Source of the DNA: Lamellibrachia satsuma
Taxonomy: Eukaryota > Annelida > Polychaeta > Sabellida > Siboglinidae
Reading direction: 5' to 3'
DNA: 64,000 nucleotides
Assembly: GCA_033239005.1 (NCBI GenBank)
Contig: BSQZ01000005.1
Span: 4,309,001 to 4,373,000 of the forward strand
Numbering within the stretch: position 1 is the stretch's first letter; every line of letters starts with the position of its first letter. Below the pieces are notes generated by a model. It did not search any database. It had not been told where the DNA came from and saw nothing but the letters and a program-made list of their open reading frames with translations. Of the stretch, positions 1-12,580 are shown piece by piece. Position numbers and translations under genes: made by a program.

Positions 1-3000
1 GACAGTTGGCCGCAGTCTGACCACCAACACCCTTGGCATATTTCCATCCAACTGCCTAGAGCCACTGGGGGAGGGAGAGCCCAGTGGGACTCAACAGGTG
101 GGCGGGAACAAGACAGGGCAGGGAGGTAAACAGTCTCCTACAGTGTCCAAGGATGCTCCCATCCACACATCACCTGTGGGAACAGGCTCAGGGCCTGTCA
201 TAGCAACACCTCCCAGGGGAAGAAGGAGCACTCCCACTCCTCCCAGGAACGCTACTCCAACCAGGGGCCGGAGCACTCCCCAGAGTACTCCTCCAGCGAA
301 CCGCCGAAGCAACCGGAGTACTCCTCCAGCCAACCGGAGCAATACATGTGACCACCAGACTCCGCCTTGGCTGGATGCTCATTGTAATTCGACAGATATT
401 GACAACACGGACTTGTATGAGTCAGACGTCACATCTCAGCCCCCTAGTGGTGGGTATTCACCTGCGTCACGGCGCTCTGTGAAGCGACAGGGTAAACCAC
501 AGCTGGTTGTGAAACCCAGCCTAGACACACATCCATGCCAGGCAATCACCCCAGACAAGAAGAAACCCCCAAAGGTACCACGCAGACTAACCCCACAACG
601 AACTCCACCGCCTGGCGTTCGCCCCAGGGTAGCCATGTTGCAGCCGCGGAGCCGACCCTCGACCCCTGAGCTTCACCACACTGTGAACTGTAGTGACACT
701 GACATTGATGCTGAATGTCAATGCCGAACACCAGAAGCGTTATCGACGCAACACTGTCGTCCACAGTTGAGTCGCGCCATGGCATACTCGATCTCCATCA
801 GTTCCCTTGACTACATTGCTGGCAACGCAGACAACTCGACCAATGAGAAAATCCAGCGTCAAAACCACACACAATACACTGACGACAATGGCACTGACGA
901 AACTGATCTTGGTGTATCAATGGTCTGTTACCATGACTACCGCACACTCGAGTACCCAGCCCAGCAGGACTCGCTGCTGCAGGCGCAGACACCGCAAGCA
1001 AGACGCAAGCCAATCATGCGGAAGCAACAGCTAGCTCCGAACACTGGCGACCATCAGCACGTGTACTACCGCGAGAAGAAACGCAACAAGTACACGTCAC
1101 AGACAATGCTGTCGCTGTTTGCTGGAATACTCCTCGGGCTGATTTTATTTGGCATCATGTACGTCTACCTCGACTACTGGATCTGGATCGCGCTCGGTGT
1201 CAGTGGCGTCACCTGTCTGTTGTTATGCATCGTCTTCACCATGTCGCGTCTCTGCTGCTGCATTGCCGCTCTAGTGCTGCCCTCTATGTGTACACCACCA
1301 GGGCGAGTCGCCGCCCTCATTCTACTCTCTGGCCTCCTACTGGATGGGCCCGTAACCGACATCTATCGCAACATGGCAGAAATGTCTCGGTCGATGGGAT
1401 GCAGTGCTGAGCAGTCATACAACCAGAGCCTGCTGCTACTACAGCCATTCGACGGGATGATGGAACAACTGAACGAGACCATTACACAGCTACAATATGC
1501 CGCCACAGACGTCAAACATGGTCTAAAGACACTGGATGACCACATGGATGACGTCGGCAAACACGTCGACAACGGCCATGTCCAGCTTCTGGGCGCTGGA
1601 CGAGTAAGTTAGAGACTTTCTCTGAAACTTTAATTGTTTAGATGTTTCATACACTTCTTAATTGCATTGTGGATTCTATAAAATGTGGTATTAGTTCCAT
1701 TTTATCCAATATGTACTATTTAATTTGACTACCCCCAGCAACATATCATGATGGGGTGGAAGAGGATCACGTCTCAGGTGGAGAGGGGTAGGGTGATATT
1801 CTGTTCCATAGTAACTTACATCCTGCACCAAACAGGCTGCTATCACTCCTTCCCACATCCCTGCTGGGAAACTTCCTTTCTGCCTGGGGCAGCAGCTCAG
1901 TACTATCCATCACAACCCAATTAATTAAGCCACCTCAGGTAGGGGAAGTAGGCCCCTGGACCTGCTGCTATCAAATACACCTTCCCCTGGGCAGAACTGG
2001 TGCTTAGGTAGGAGCTGGGATTATTGGGGAAGTCTGCTAATCCATTTGGGATAATCAGGATTAGAATAAAGTGAGAAACCAAGAAACTGGACTGGGTGAG
2101 AAAACAAGGCAGGAAAGGATGGAGAGTTAACTCTGAGTCTTCACTGATCGCATACAAAATGTTTTTTCTGGATATTGTGTGAAACACCAAAAGTGTGATT
2201 TAAACATTTTTATTTCAGTGATAATAAAAAATATAAAATTTAAATGAATTGCTATATATAATGCCAGAAAAATTGTATTTATTATTATTATTATTATTAT
2301 TGTCTCAGGTTACAGACTGACCATACAGTCTGATGATATTTATTGTTATTATGTGCATGTGTGCGTATGCGTTTGCACATATGTACATAATTATGTATAC
2401 ATACATGCATGTACATTACACATACAATAATGCCGTACATACACACACATATCCATGCACACATGCACACACGCAAGCATGCACGCACGGACACACACTA
2501 CACCGACACACTTAACATCTAGTTGATCACAATGATCCCCCAATACACAAGTGTGTCTGTGCGCTCCAGTCTTGCAGTGTGATGGTGAGACAAGCCTTCA
2601 ACGAGTGCGCCTCTGGCATCGATGGTGCCATGAACCAGTGCCTTGGTGTGATGGGAGCACTAGGCACTGTCTACCATCATGCGAGGGACGTCCTTGACCG
2701 TATCAACCCTGACCGGTGGGCGTCACCTCGCTTACAACACCTCTACAAGCGACAGAGTGAGAAAGAACTACCTCTACCAAAAGAGTTAGTAACAAATTGT
2801 TTTTCTAATATTGTCTTCCTGTTATAAAATAGACAATATTCATGATGCATTATATTTTTGGCGTCCCACAATCGTGGTTTCATTTTTAGCCAACAGGTGT
2901 CATATGTGTGTGTCATAAATAATATCTACTGTATGACAGCAGATGATAAAACTGATTGTATACACACTTAACTAAGTAAAACAACCGCTTTTGGAAATTC

Positions 3001-6000
3001 TAATTAAAATATATAAAATATTTGTATGATCAATTTCAAAATCTACTGGTTTCATACATTGCTGTGACGTCACAATCATATCGCAATGATGCCCCAAACA
3101 TATATTGCATTGACGTCACAAGCGTATTGCAATGACGTCACAAACATATCCCACAATCATAGTTTTATTTTTAGCTGATAGGTGTCGTACGCGTTATGTG
3201 TATTTCTAGTTCTGCTTACAGTGTACAACCATAAGTGAAACGGTTAAAATATTTGGAGACGTTAATTTTGAAACAGATACAGTTTTTCAAATCATTCTAT
3301 GTAAATGAATGTAAAGCTGTTTCATGGGTGATGTTTTCAAGTGTTTTATTATGTGAAATCCTGGCTAAGAAAACTCAACTTACTCAAGCCGACATTGTTG
3401 CAATAAAATGTTTAATTATACTAAATTGTAATGTATAACATCTATAAATGTATCAAAACTATGACAAATTATTCAAACCGTACAGGTCTACATATTTTGG
3501 TAACAGACCCAATAGATTTAGAATCTCTAAATCTTTACAAAAAACTTGTTAAAATTACACAGCACTCTATTTCCATTACAACTTCACACCAAGTTGACTT
3601 CCTAGCAATACGTTACCATTGCTAAGAAATTAGGACAAAACTAGAACTCATCATATCTCTTTCATATGCACGTGATGCAAAATTCAAGTGCAGAGAAACT
3701 TCAATAAATAATGCTAGTACCCCATCAGCTTGGCAGTCTACCTTTAATCTAGCACGCACTCACACCTGTGAGCACAGCTGTTGCAAAGTGCTGGCAATCT
3801 CTAGCAGACTGGGGGCAATGCATCCAATTACTTCGTCCAGCCTGCAAACTATTTCTAGGGGATTGCACTTAATTGAGAAAGTCTGCCAGTGTTGATGTGC
3901 CTGTCCGCTATACATCCACCCACCTCCTGCATATGTGAATCTAACAAGGTCTGGCTTCCTATCATCCACATCTAGACTTTGTAAACACACATGTCTCTCT
4001 GGCAACAAACCCATCTGGATAGAAAGCCATGTTTACTCAAATTAACTTCATAATATAAATGCGCCTGATGCAGAGAATAATAGTTTAAGTGTGGAAAGTT
4101 ATGTTAATTTGCTAAATATGAAAGAATTGTTTCCTGATTAGTATTCTAATTTGTTTGATACTAAGATATTACTGCATTATTCATCAGTAAATAACTTGGA
4201 ACCAAAATGAGTTAGCTAAGTAAAGCATTCCCTATTAAACATCACAAAACTAGTTATGTTTTAATAATTAATCCATTTTGAATGCTTAACTACTAATACA
4301 TTTCTGGCCACAAACTACAAATGCATTTCGGAATCCCAAAATTTACATACATGTGTAGTGAATATATAATTTTAAACATGTCATATAAGAATTTAAAATG
4401 GTGCATCCAATCCCTTATCTATAATGTGTAGCAATTGTAGAAAATGTGATACCTTAAATGGCCATGTTTTCCGTTAAAATAAATTAAACATAAAATAAAT
4501 ACAAAATATAAACTAAATTAAATATACCAAACAACAGACCCAACATACACATTAAAGAATAGTAACACATATTATTCATAAAGTTTTACTAAATCAATAA
4601 TTCCAAAATTTCACTGACAAGTCAATATTTTGCAGCCATCCACAATGGCACGCATTAAGCCACCTTCAGAATGGGACACAATACTGAATGAAATCACAGA
4701 AACGGTTGGTCAGTTAAGAGTAACTGGACAACTGCTCAAGTAGGCATGGTAGTTAGAGTGAATCTGACCAACACTGAGTGGTCATTTATGCTCTTGCTGG
4801 TGCTACACAAGGAACTGACCAACTGGACTCAAGTGGATGAGTATAATCACCCACTTTGGTTTTATTCAGGGGTTATGAAAGACTGCTACTTAATGGGGGG
4901 CTACTAGTAGGGGGCGACCCCCTACAGACAATGTATCAACTGCACTGAAAGTGTATGGTTCTGATTAAGCTACAATTGTTTTGGAATAATTAGTGAATAC
5001 CAAACACCTGTGCTACACCTAAAAACAACTCATTAGGTAGTTATTTTTGTTTTATGTTATTTATATTCTGCTTGTACTTCAATGAATTACCAGCACAGGG
5101 TGCATATATTACAAAAGTTGACAATGTGGAAGATAAAGGAATACATTTACTGTGCAGACTTAATAGAGATGCATCGAGAAAAATGCAACGCGTCAAATCA
5201 AACATAAACTGATTTGACTGAGCCAGGAAATACTCAACATTCACTCGAAGGTGGAATGAGAGTGGAATGTTGATGGTTTGCTAGGAAAGTTAACAGTCGG
5301 TAGTCTTGTTTAATCTCTGTAAGTGGGAATGTGGGAACATTGAACTTTATATATTAAAATGATTGGCACCCTCACGCTGCAATTCCTGCTGACAGCAACA
5401 TGTTGTGTGTTCGACCACATTTTGTCATGATCTTGAACAAGACAATAATAATATTTTTTGTGGAGTTCTACTACTCAGCAGACTTGATTGTGTGTTGTAG
5501 TGTGAATGAGACTACAACATGCAGTTCCAGTATATATATATATGATTATGTGTAGTAGTGTGAATGAGACAATAATACAAAGTTCCATTACAGACATGAT
5601 TGTGTGTTGTAGTGTGAATGAGACTACAGCATGAAGTTCCAGTACCAGTGACTGTGGGTTGTAGTGTGAATGAGACAATAATATGAAATTCCATAATAGA
5701 TAACGATTGTGTGTTGTAGTGTGGATATGACAAGGAATGACAAAGACATCTGTGAACCTCTGGACACGGTGGCTGTGTGTCAACGTCTTAACGACACCAA
5801 CTCTCTGTGTCAACCATCGCAGTGGGCAGGCGAGGCAATCCACGGAGCAATTAACGCCACCAAGGAGGCAATGCTCAAATTACAACTAACACTGAAATTC
5901 AGTGCAAGCACACAGCCATTTTACGACACCAAAGTGAACACGTCCAAGTCTATCTACCTTGTAAAGATCAAAATCCAGCATGCCTTTGATAGACGCACAG

Positions 6001-7037
6001 AGCATTTTGAGTTTGTCATCAGCGTTTTGAAGAAGATATGTCCCATTGCTGTATTGATTCTGGTCTATGTGGCGTACACATACATCAAGCAGTATGTATC
6101 GCTTGACAACTATGACAACATATATGTGACGAAGCGGTTCCGAGACCTTGACCAGAAGCGTGCCAATGCCACAGGTGAAAGCCTGCTGCCATTGAAGAAA
6201 TACGAGCGCAACTACCTGATTGACACAAGCAGCTCCGAGAGGAACCAGCCAGAGAGGGGACTGGGGCGTGTAGGGATGTGCATCCTTATGCTGCACTTCC
6301 TGCTGACGGCAACATGCTACATGTTCGACTACATCTTCTACTGGGTGCTGGGTCTGATCAACATGTACGGCAACCCAGGAGTGGACGTGACAGGACGCAC
6401 AAGTCTCGAGGAGGTAATTGCGGGAGAGGGGATCATCGCTGAACTACTCGAGGTGTTCCTCAATGGATTCCACCCAGAGACATTGTTCGGCTACACCATC
6501 GACCCCTACACGTGTCTGCCACGACCTCACCGCCCATCCTTGGTGTATCTGCTCCTACTGTCTGCCGTCTACCTTGCGCTGTTCACTCTGACACTCACAA
6601 AGGCATACGTGCTGCGATTACGCAACAGAATCACCAGCCACTTCTACGGAGAAAGCGAGAAAGCTCGTGTCATCTACCTGTACAACCGACTGATGCGGCA
6701 GCGAGCATGCTTGCTCCACACGTTGCAGCGGCGCGTCCGACAGAACCACCGGCGCAAGCTGAGACAGCGCACCGTGAGTCTGTGTCATCAAAGGTGGTGC
6801 GCACCGTGCCGCGTCTTCTTGTACCCGACAGTGCGGTGCCTGGTCTGTGGGGTGCTGGAGGACCACAGTTTCAGAGATTGCGACACAGAACAATGTCGTG
6901 GCATCTACTGCTCTGAGTGCTTCCTTGATCTTGGTCAACAATGTCCACTCTGTCGTCCAGCCAGGAATGAAGACTATGAAGAGGTGGACAGTGAGGACAC
7001 ACCTGTGTACTGGGGCTCTAATGGAATCTATTTATGA
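1..7037 (+). CDS. DC-STAMP domain-containing protein (DCST1/DCST2-like), 3' part, 3 exons
   Basis: Visible exons are 1-1603 (frame open to the left edge, so 5'-partial), 2570-2784 and 5720-7037; junction phases 0 and 2 match and stop is 7035-7037. At least 1,044 residues are visible, against about 700-770 for human DCST1/2 (from memory); the extra length is a Ser/Thr/Pro/Arg-rich N-terminal region (to about 1080). Then come hydrophobic segments near 1105-1165, 1180-1285 and 1309-1356, the family-like 'LLLDGPVTDIYRN' stretch, an N-glycosylation-rich Cys loop, 'DNIYVTKRFRDLDQKR' and 'LLPLKKYERNYL', three more membrane stretches (6039-6090, 6277-6360, 6541-6630) and a C4C4-type zinc finger (about 6783-6958) with many CxxC pairs. 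Known family role: sperm-membrane proteins needed for fertilisation (SPE-42/SPE-49, Sneaky, DCST1/2), and DCST1 also as a ubiquitin ligase. DCST1 versus DCST2 is not resolved. The exon 3 acceptor and the stop codon are both embedded in tandem repeats. Confidence 0.93.
1604..2569 (+). other. DCST-like gene intron 1 with simple repeats
   Basis: The intron runs from a GTAAGT donor at 1604 to an acceptor ending at 2569. A nearer AG at 2576-2577 also follows a pyrimidine run but breaks the frame, so the upstream AG is chosen; it yields a Ser-Cys-Ser start in phase. It holds an (ATT)n tract near 2277-2300 and a CA/TG-rich stretch of alternating purine-pyrimidine at about 2345-2510. No coding exon is visible in it. 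Confidence 0.7.
2862..3200. repeat. Diverged direct duplication flanking a cluster of CRE-like palindromes
   Basis: About 45 bases starting 'cccacaatc' at 2864 recur at 3150, both running into 'ttttag' and 'aggtgtc'. Between them, three copies of TGACGTCA occur at about 3064-3140 in short repeats with 'attgcaatga'. TGACGTCA is the full cAMP-response element. The site is in intron 2 of the DCST-like gene, so a regulatory role is only a possibility; the cluster may simply be a short tandem repeat. Confidence 0.45.
5480..5740 (+). repeat. Minisatellite of duplicated splice acceptors (52-58 bp unit, 5 copies)
   Basis: Five diverged copies of a unit reading 'gtgttgtagtgtgaatgaga' follow each other, with the intron-ending AG at 5499-5500, 5557-5558, 5611-5612, 5663-5664 and 5718-5719. 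Only the last AG feeds the open exon 3 frame of the DCST-like gene. The first bases of exon 3 (TGTGGATATGAC) are themselves a copy of the repeat, so the unit was built from the acceptor plus the start of the exon. Spacing is 58, 54, 52 and 55 bases. Confidence 0.85.
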
Positions 7038-7209
7038 AGAGTTGAACAGCGAGGAGATACCCATATACCAGGGCTCTAATGGAATCTATCTATGAAGAGT
7101 TGAACAGTGAGGAGATACCCATATACTAGGGCTCTAATGGAATCTATCTATGAAGAGTTGAACAGTGAGGAGATACCCATATACCAGGGCTCTAATGGAA
7201 TCTATCTGA
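6978..7209 (+). repeat. 58-bp tandem repeat spanning the DCST-like stop codon, 4 copies
   Basis: Units start with GAAGAG at 6978, 7036, 7094 and 7152. The first unit is coding and gives the protein's last residues, ending SNGIYL. The TGA stop is created at the junction with the next unit (the GA of GAAGAG completes it). Because 58 is not a multiple of three, each unit read in the coding frame of its own copy would end with the same stop. Copies 2-4 are in the 3' UTR of the gene as spliced. Confidence 0.9.
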
Positions 7210-7972
7210 ACTCAACAGGTTGTCTTCCATGAGTAACTTCCACTGGTTAAATGTACCAAGCCTGACTGTTTTATTATAAAATCATGTTACAGTATAAACT
7301 ATATCTATTTTAATATCTTGACTAAACAAATGTGTTTTAATGAACAATATTTTTAAAACTGATTATTTGGTTGTTATCCGTTTACATGAAAACTGACATA
7401 CTCATTCAGCATGTAACGCAACCATGGTATTTGAGCTGAAACTTTCAAATTACACAGATAACACTGAATTTATAAAAAAGTGGTTCATTAAAATACATTT
7501 CCGTGGTCATGATGTTAGAATTTAGGTTGGATATACTTGTAGAATTAAACTAGTACTAAGGATGTCGACAGAAATTCTGCCGATAGGGTGATATTCATCT
7601 TAAATACACAGATAGCAATTATTTAACTGAAATGAATCTGTGTGGCATAAACACTGAAAAACTACTGGTAGTCCTTGATTTTTAAAGGAATTTCACGATG
7701 TTGTTTGCAATGAAACAGACACTCTTGCAAGACGCGGCTACAACATAGTAGTAGCAAGAAACTATTGTATTGACAGCGCCTACCAGAACAAAGTCTACCT
7801 AGCTTATATGGTAAACTGCAATAGTTGTGAGAGGGCGTCAAGAGATTCATGTCAGTGTTAGACAAACTGCTAACTATATAGGCATATTCTAAGAAGCCAT
7901 TTATAATTATAATGACTAAAATTCAATGTTAACACAATGACTACATTTTACTGTGGTAATGTTCCATATGTA
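7210..7972. other. 3' flank of the DCST-like gene
   Basis: AT-rich sequence with no convincing coding frame. Several T-rich runs could serve the 3' end, but I see no clear AATAAA close to the stop codon. Confidence 0.4.
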
Positions 7973-8165
7973 GGTGCGCGTGCATATGTGGATACATGTG
8001 TATTTGTGGATGCACATGCATATGTGGGTGCATTTGCATGTGGGTGTGTGTGCATATGTGGGTATGTGTGCATATGTGGGTGTGTTTGCATATGTGGGTG
8101 CGTGTGTATATGTGGGTGCGTGTGCATATGTGGGTGCGCGTGCATATGTGGGTGGGTGTGCACAC
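7973..8165. repeat. Minisatellite of about 18-bp TGCATATGTGGGTG units
   Basis: About ten to eleven copies of a unit near TGCATATGTGGGTGTGTG, with variation between TGTG and CGCG steps. The sequence is almost entirely alternating purine-pyrimidine. All overlapping reading frames here (His/Thr/Cys/Pro-rich on one strand, Cys/Gly/Val-rich on the other) are by-products of the repeat, not genes. Confidence 0.9.
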
Positions 8166-10631
8166 ATGCTGCCATGAATACATCTACGTATGAACAAACT
8201 GTATATAGAAATGCATAGAAATGTTATCATATGAAGATAAATAAGTCATAAGCTAATAAAGCACTTCATGGAATGTATGCGAATAATAATATGCTGTACA
8301 TAACTAACTAGATTATACACAATGTAATTAATGAATTGTTACTAAATGTATAGTTATGAATCAAATGAATGTGTCTCTTTAACATGTTAACATAAATGGT
8401 ATGATATTTCTGTTTCTATTGCTATAAGTTTGCCATAGTATGTCCTAGTATGCGAGACCAGTAAGCACCACCATGATGTTAGGTACGGTATGAATCAACA
8501 ACTTGACATTAACAAGTTTTATATGATAATGTAACAATGATTGGCACCGTTTCTTCCTGTAGACTTTTGCCTGCACGTATTTAATAAAATTATGCTATTG
8601 TTACATTTGGTTCTGAATATTTTGGAGAATTGAGCTACATGTGCCCTGCAAACTGACAACTCAGTCAGTGACCAAATCTAATATTATCAACAGGAACATC
8701 CAAATAGTGCTGCCACCTGTAGGGGTAATGGAAACTACATGCAACTTCATTTGCCTGATACAGTAGTAGAGGGCATCAAGTGATACTGTTATTAACACAG
8801 TGTTGAAGTCTCAGACAACAAAGATAAATACATTTGCTATACCAGTGTACAAAACATCAAACACAAGAAATACCATATAATACATACTTTTGCAAACACA
8901 TACATGTAAAATTTCAGAAATGCAAATGCAGGAGATTAATGCATAAATCGGAGGGTCTCGTGGTTTTGGAGAATTGTGTGTAAATCACAGTTTGTCTCAG
9001 GGTATCACAGAATTGTGCGTAAATCGGAATATTTTACATCCTTGTCACATATAAAAATTACCACTAGATCCGCTTTAGTTCCAAATACATTGCACATGAA
9101 TTATTAATTATATGGTTAAATGACATCTTAATGTACACATTTTGGCAGCAGACAAATTCTTTGTGGACTAGTAAGTATATATATTCTATATGGTCTAGAA
9201 ATAAAACAATTTGTTCTACTCCTGAAATATATTACCTTACAACAAAAATCTGACTGGTAGTAGCCTACATATTTTATTACAAATGCAACTAACATAATAT
9301 TTACTGGTTTAATACATTTTCACATCTTGCAGCTGACACTCTTTATTGGGCTACTGGTCAAGAGGCTAGCATCAAACTACTGGACACCTCCACAACAGTA
9401 GCATAGCAAACACTTCTGGTGCTTTAAATTCTGACTGTCTGGTACCCAGGCTATCTATGTCTGGTGCTTTTCTATAATAAAATGAAACGATGAACACAGA
9501 CATCCAAGAAATACACAATCAGCATCATCAAAGTATGGAAAACATGATGCATTGTGGGAGATTCACCGATTGGCTAGCCCATGTGTAACAACATAACACA
9601 TACCTTCTGCCTAGTAAGACTGTTGTACAGTTTGAGGCCTGAGTCAAACTTGCCCTCGGGGGGCTGCCAGTGGGGTTGGGCGCGCTTCATGATTGGTTTA
9701 CCTGAATCAACACAAGAAATACATACAATGTGGGGTCACAGTGCAACCAATCAGCACATGCGCAGTTCTATTAAATTGGGGTAACCTAGACTTAAGTGAC
9801 GTATTAAGGGAGACTGGCATACACAGAACCAATGAAAAGTCTCAAACAAACGTGTTCTTTTGCCAGAAAGAAAACCTAGTAAAACTTAGTAAACAAAGGC
9901 CAAGATATGTTACATAAGTTGAGTTTGTATGCAAATAGCATGGCCATATCCTATTGGCAAGAATAGGAATAGGTGTATACAAATATATTTTTGTTTGGTG
10001 AGCGAATATTGCCAGACTACTGCACTCGTGATGTAGTGTTATCTAACATGAAATTAAGATCTGTGTTCAACAAGGTATTCCAAGTAAACCACTGGCAGTG
10101 GAGTTATGACCATTTCAAATTTGACAGAATCTGTTGTTTTTGTCACTTTTTGGAAATCATGAAGATATTTCTTGTTCTACTTACTTAAAATACCACTAAT
10201 GCAAAAACTATTTGTGCTAGAACTCTGAGATTTGGCCTGCTTACTTTACAATATGAATAGATAGTAATCTACATACTGTAGTCCTACATATGTATATTAA
10301 TTCTCCCAAAATCTGCCATTGAAGTTTGTGACTTGAAGTGTTTTTATGTGCGAAATTGAGCCAATGAGTGATTTTATAAATAAATAAATATGCCAGAACA
10401 CAAACGTATCTTACTTTGATCAATAGTACACATACATGTGTAGGTATATGAGAAGTTTGTATCTTGATTAGTTTATAAGAAATTGATCTCCAAAGTTGGT
10501 ATGTAGTGAAAAGTGGACAATATTTAGCAGCCAAAAATGCTATGTGGCCATGGAAATAAAATTCCAATTTATGTTTTATATGAAAGGCAGGTACAATGCT
10601 TGTGTAATGCACCATGTTTGGATTATGTACC
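8166..10631. other. Intergenic sequence, nothing supported
   Basis: AT-rich DNA with stops in all frames at short intervals. I saw no coding exon, RNA gene or clear repeat boundary. The GC-richer patch around 9640-9700 shows no splice signals or continuing frame. Confidence 0.4.
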
Positions 10632-11790
10632 TGGGTCATTCCATGTAAAATCAACCAATGGTCAAAAAGTTGATGTCTCAGAATTTACTTACATTTTAAC
10701 CAATGACTAAGTGGCTATACTTGAGCACTTGTGCAAAACAATTAAGTACTTAAAGCAAATTGTCTCTGGAATGCCCTAGTATAACGTGAACAAGGGGTAA
10801 GCGCCCCAAATTGTAAACATTATTTTTACATGTTTTTATGTGCCTCTAACTGGAGAAGTTTTCAAGCCATGTATCTTAAATTTATTGGAAATGTAGATAT
10901 ATTGGTACAGATTGTGAATGCAAAATTCTAGAACGAGAGGGGGAAGGACAATCATGGGTATACTGGGTGCAAAAAAATGGTGAAATGTTTTTTATTTCCA
11001 AAAATTATTTCAGCAGAATGTATTTCATTGTTGTTATAGTACAACATCCAAACTGCAGCTCTCTATTGTCATGGATACTGGCAATAGTATTTTTAGCTTA
11101 GTAGGTATCTACTTCTGGGTGCCGGAGTCTATACCAACTCTGGAACTATTTTGCCAAATTACATCACTCTGCGCTACCCAGCCAATCATAGCTTAGCGGA
11201 AACCAGTTAAAACCGGATCTAACAGTTTAAACCTTTCACTCCTGATTACAGTTTTCGCATAGTGAAGTTGTGTGGAATTTGCTCTCGAAATCTGCTCTCC
11301 TCCCCAGCTTTCTTCCCTGCTTTGAATGTTTAGCTTAAAATTTTATTGTACACCATTGGATCAATTGGAAGATGTTGAAACCGCTTTCCCAACTGTTGAC
11401 ATTATATTAGATGAACATGGAGGTTTGTCCCCCAAGTAGTTAGTGTTCATGGGGTTTTCTGTGCAGACAGGCTTCCTGTTTCTCCATCTCCACTCTTGAC
11501 TTATGTTTATACAGGTTAGTTGTTGAAATGGCCCCAACTGTTTGTAATAAAATGTGTCTATTGGTGGTGGAATGTCTGTATTTTTTACATATGTTCATGA
11601 CGACTTCTTGATGTATATATGATATATGTTATCGTTGTTTGTAGGAATGTGGCCTCTGAAAAACTTGTCAGATGGGGCTGCACATGTGTTCAGTTCCTGC
11701 ATGGTTTGCTTTGAAGAGTTCACTTTCCTGTTAATGTTCTTCCCAAAGTGGCTGTGAAACAAGCAGTCCACTTTGTAATAAAAGTCATCG

Positions 11791-12330
11791 GCCTATTTCA
11801 ATTCTCTACTATATTGGACTTGCATTGGTTGTTATGTATCTACTTACTATATCTTAAACTTTAACGTTTTATATATTTTACAACTTTCAGCACCCAAAAT
11901 GTACCACCATTTTTTAACTGTGCATAGTCCTTTATTCGGTAAACAACATATTCTAATTTCAGGATGGTGTTCTGTCTCATTTAGTTTATATTGAAGATGA
12001 AAATCATTGTTCTGCCTAATGGCTTTTTCTCCTAAATTTCTCCCAAATTGGCCAAAAATATCCAAAATAAATGTGGCAGAACACCATCCTGAAATTTAAA
12101 TATGTTGTTTACCTAATAAAAGACTATGCACAGTGAAAAAATGGTGGTCATAGGACTTGTCCAAGTTGTCCCACTTTCTCATCTTGGGTGCTGAAAGTTG
12201 TAAAATATATAAAAAGTTAAGGTTTAAGATTGAATTATTCTGAAAATATAGTAAGTAGATACCTACTAAGCTAACATATTATTTACGCAATAACCAACGC
12301 AAGTCCGATATAGTAGAGAGTTGAAATAGG
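11791..12330. repeat. Long imperfect inverted repeat (foldback) inside transposon A
   Basis: The left arm (11791-11974) and right arm (12078-12330) are reverse complements over most of their length, with a loop of about 100 bases. Matching landmarks are 'cctatttcaattctctacta' against 'tagtagagagttgaaatagg', the 'ttcagcaccca' block against 'tgggtgctgaaa', and 'caggatggtgttctg' against 'cagaacaccatcctg'. The left arm lacks a stretch present in the right arm. It could form a large hairpin. Confidence 0.8.
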
Positions 12331-12499
12331 CTAAATTATTGTTGAAATATAGGTCTAAAATCACTCTTTGGCTCAATTTCGCACAATTCAATGGCAGATT
12401 GTGGGAGAACTAATATACAGATGTGGATCTACAGTATGTCTGTTACTACATATAAAGGATAGTTTTTGAGTTATTTGTATTTTAAGTGCCTTGCTTTGC

Positions 12500-12580
12500 A
12501 AGGCACCGTTAGGGGAGCAAGAAGACGAGGAAGACAGAGGAAGAGGTGGGAGGACAACATCAAAGTGTGGACAGGCCTGA
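12500..12580 (+). pseudogene. Retrotransposon-type protein scrap (GRxRKRWEDNIK motif)
   Basis: The frame encodes a basic stretch containing GRQRKRWEDNIKVWTG. This motif is common near the end of non-LTR retrotransposon polyproteins in invertebrate genomes. It is only about 25 codons, has no start and no flanking domains, and sits inside DNA transposon A, so it is a captured or nested remnant. Confidence 0.45.

Noticed and set aside
2571..2577. Acceptor 'cttgcag' for exon 2 of the DCST-like gene
   Set aside because: Although the better-looking motif, it gives the wrong phase; the AG at 2568-2569 keeps the frame.
4644..4742. Short frame MARIKPPSEWDTILNEI ending in a stop
   Set aside because: Only 32 codons, no splice signals or recognised family, inside an intron of the DCST-like gene; kept out as probable chance or a retrocopy scrap.
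7916..8230. Several overlapping open frames on both strands rich in His/Thr/Pro or Cys/Gly/Val
   Set aside because: All are by-products of the 18-bp minisatellite, which is free of stops in most frames.
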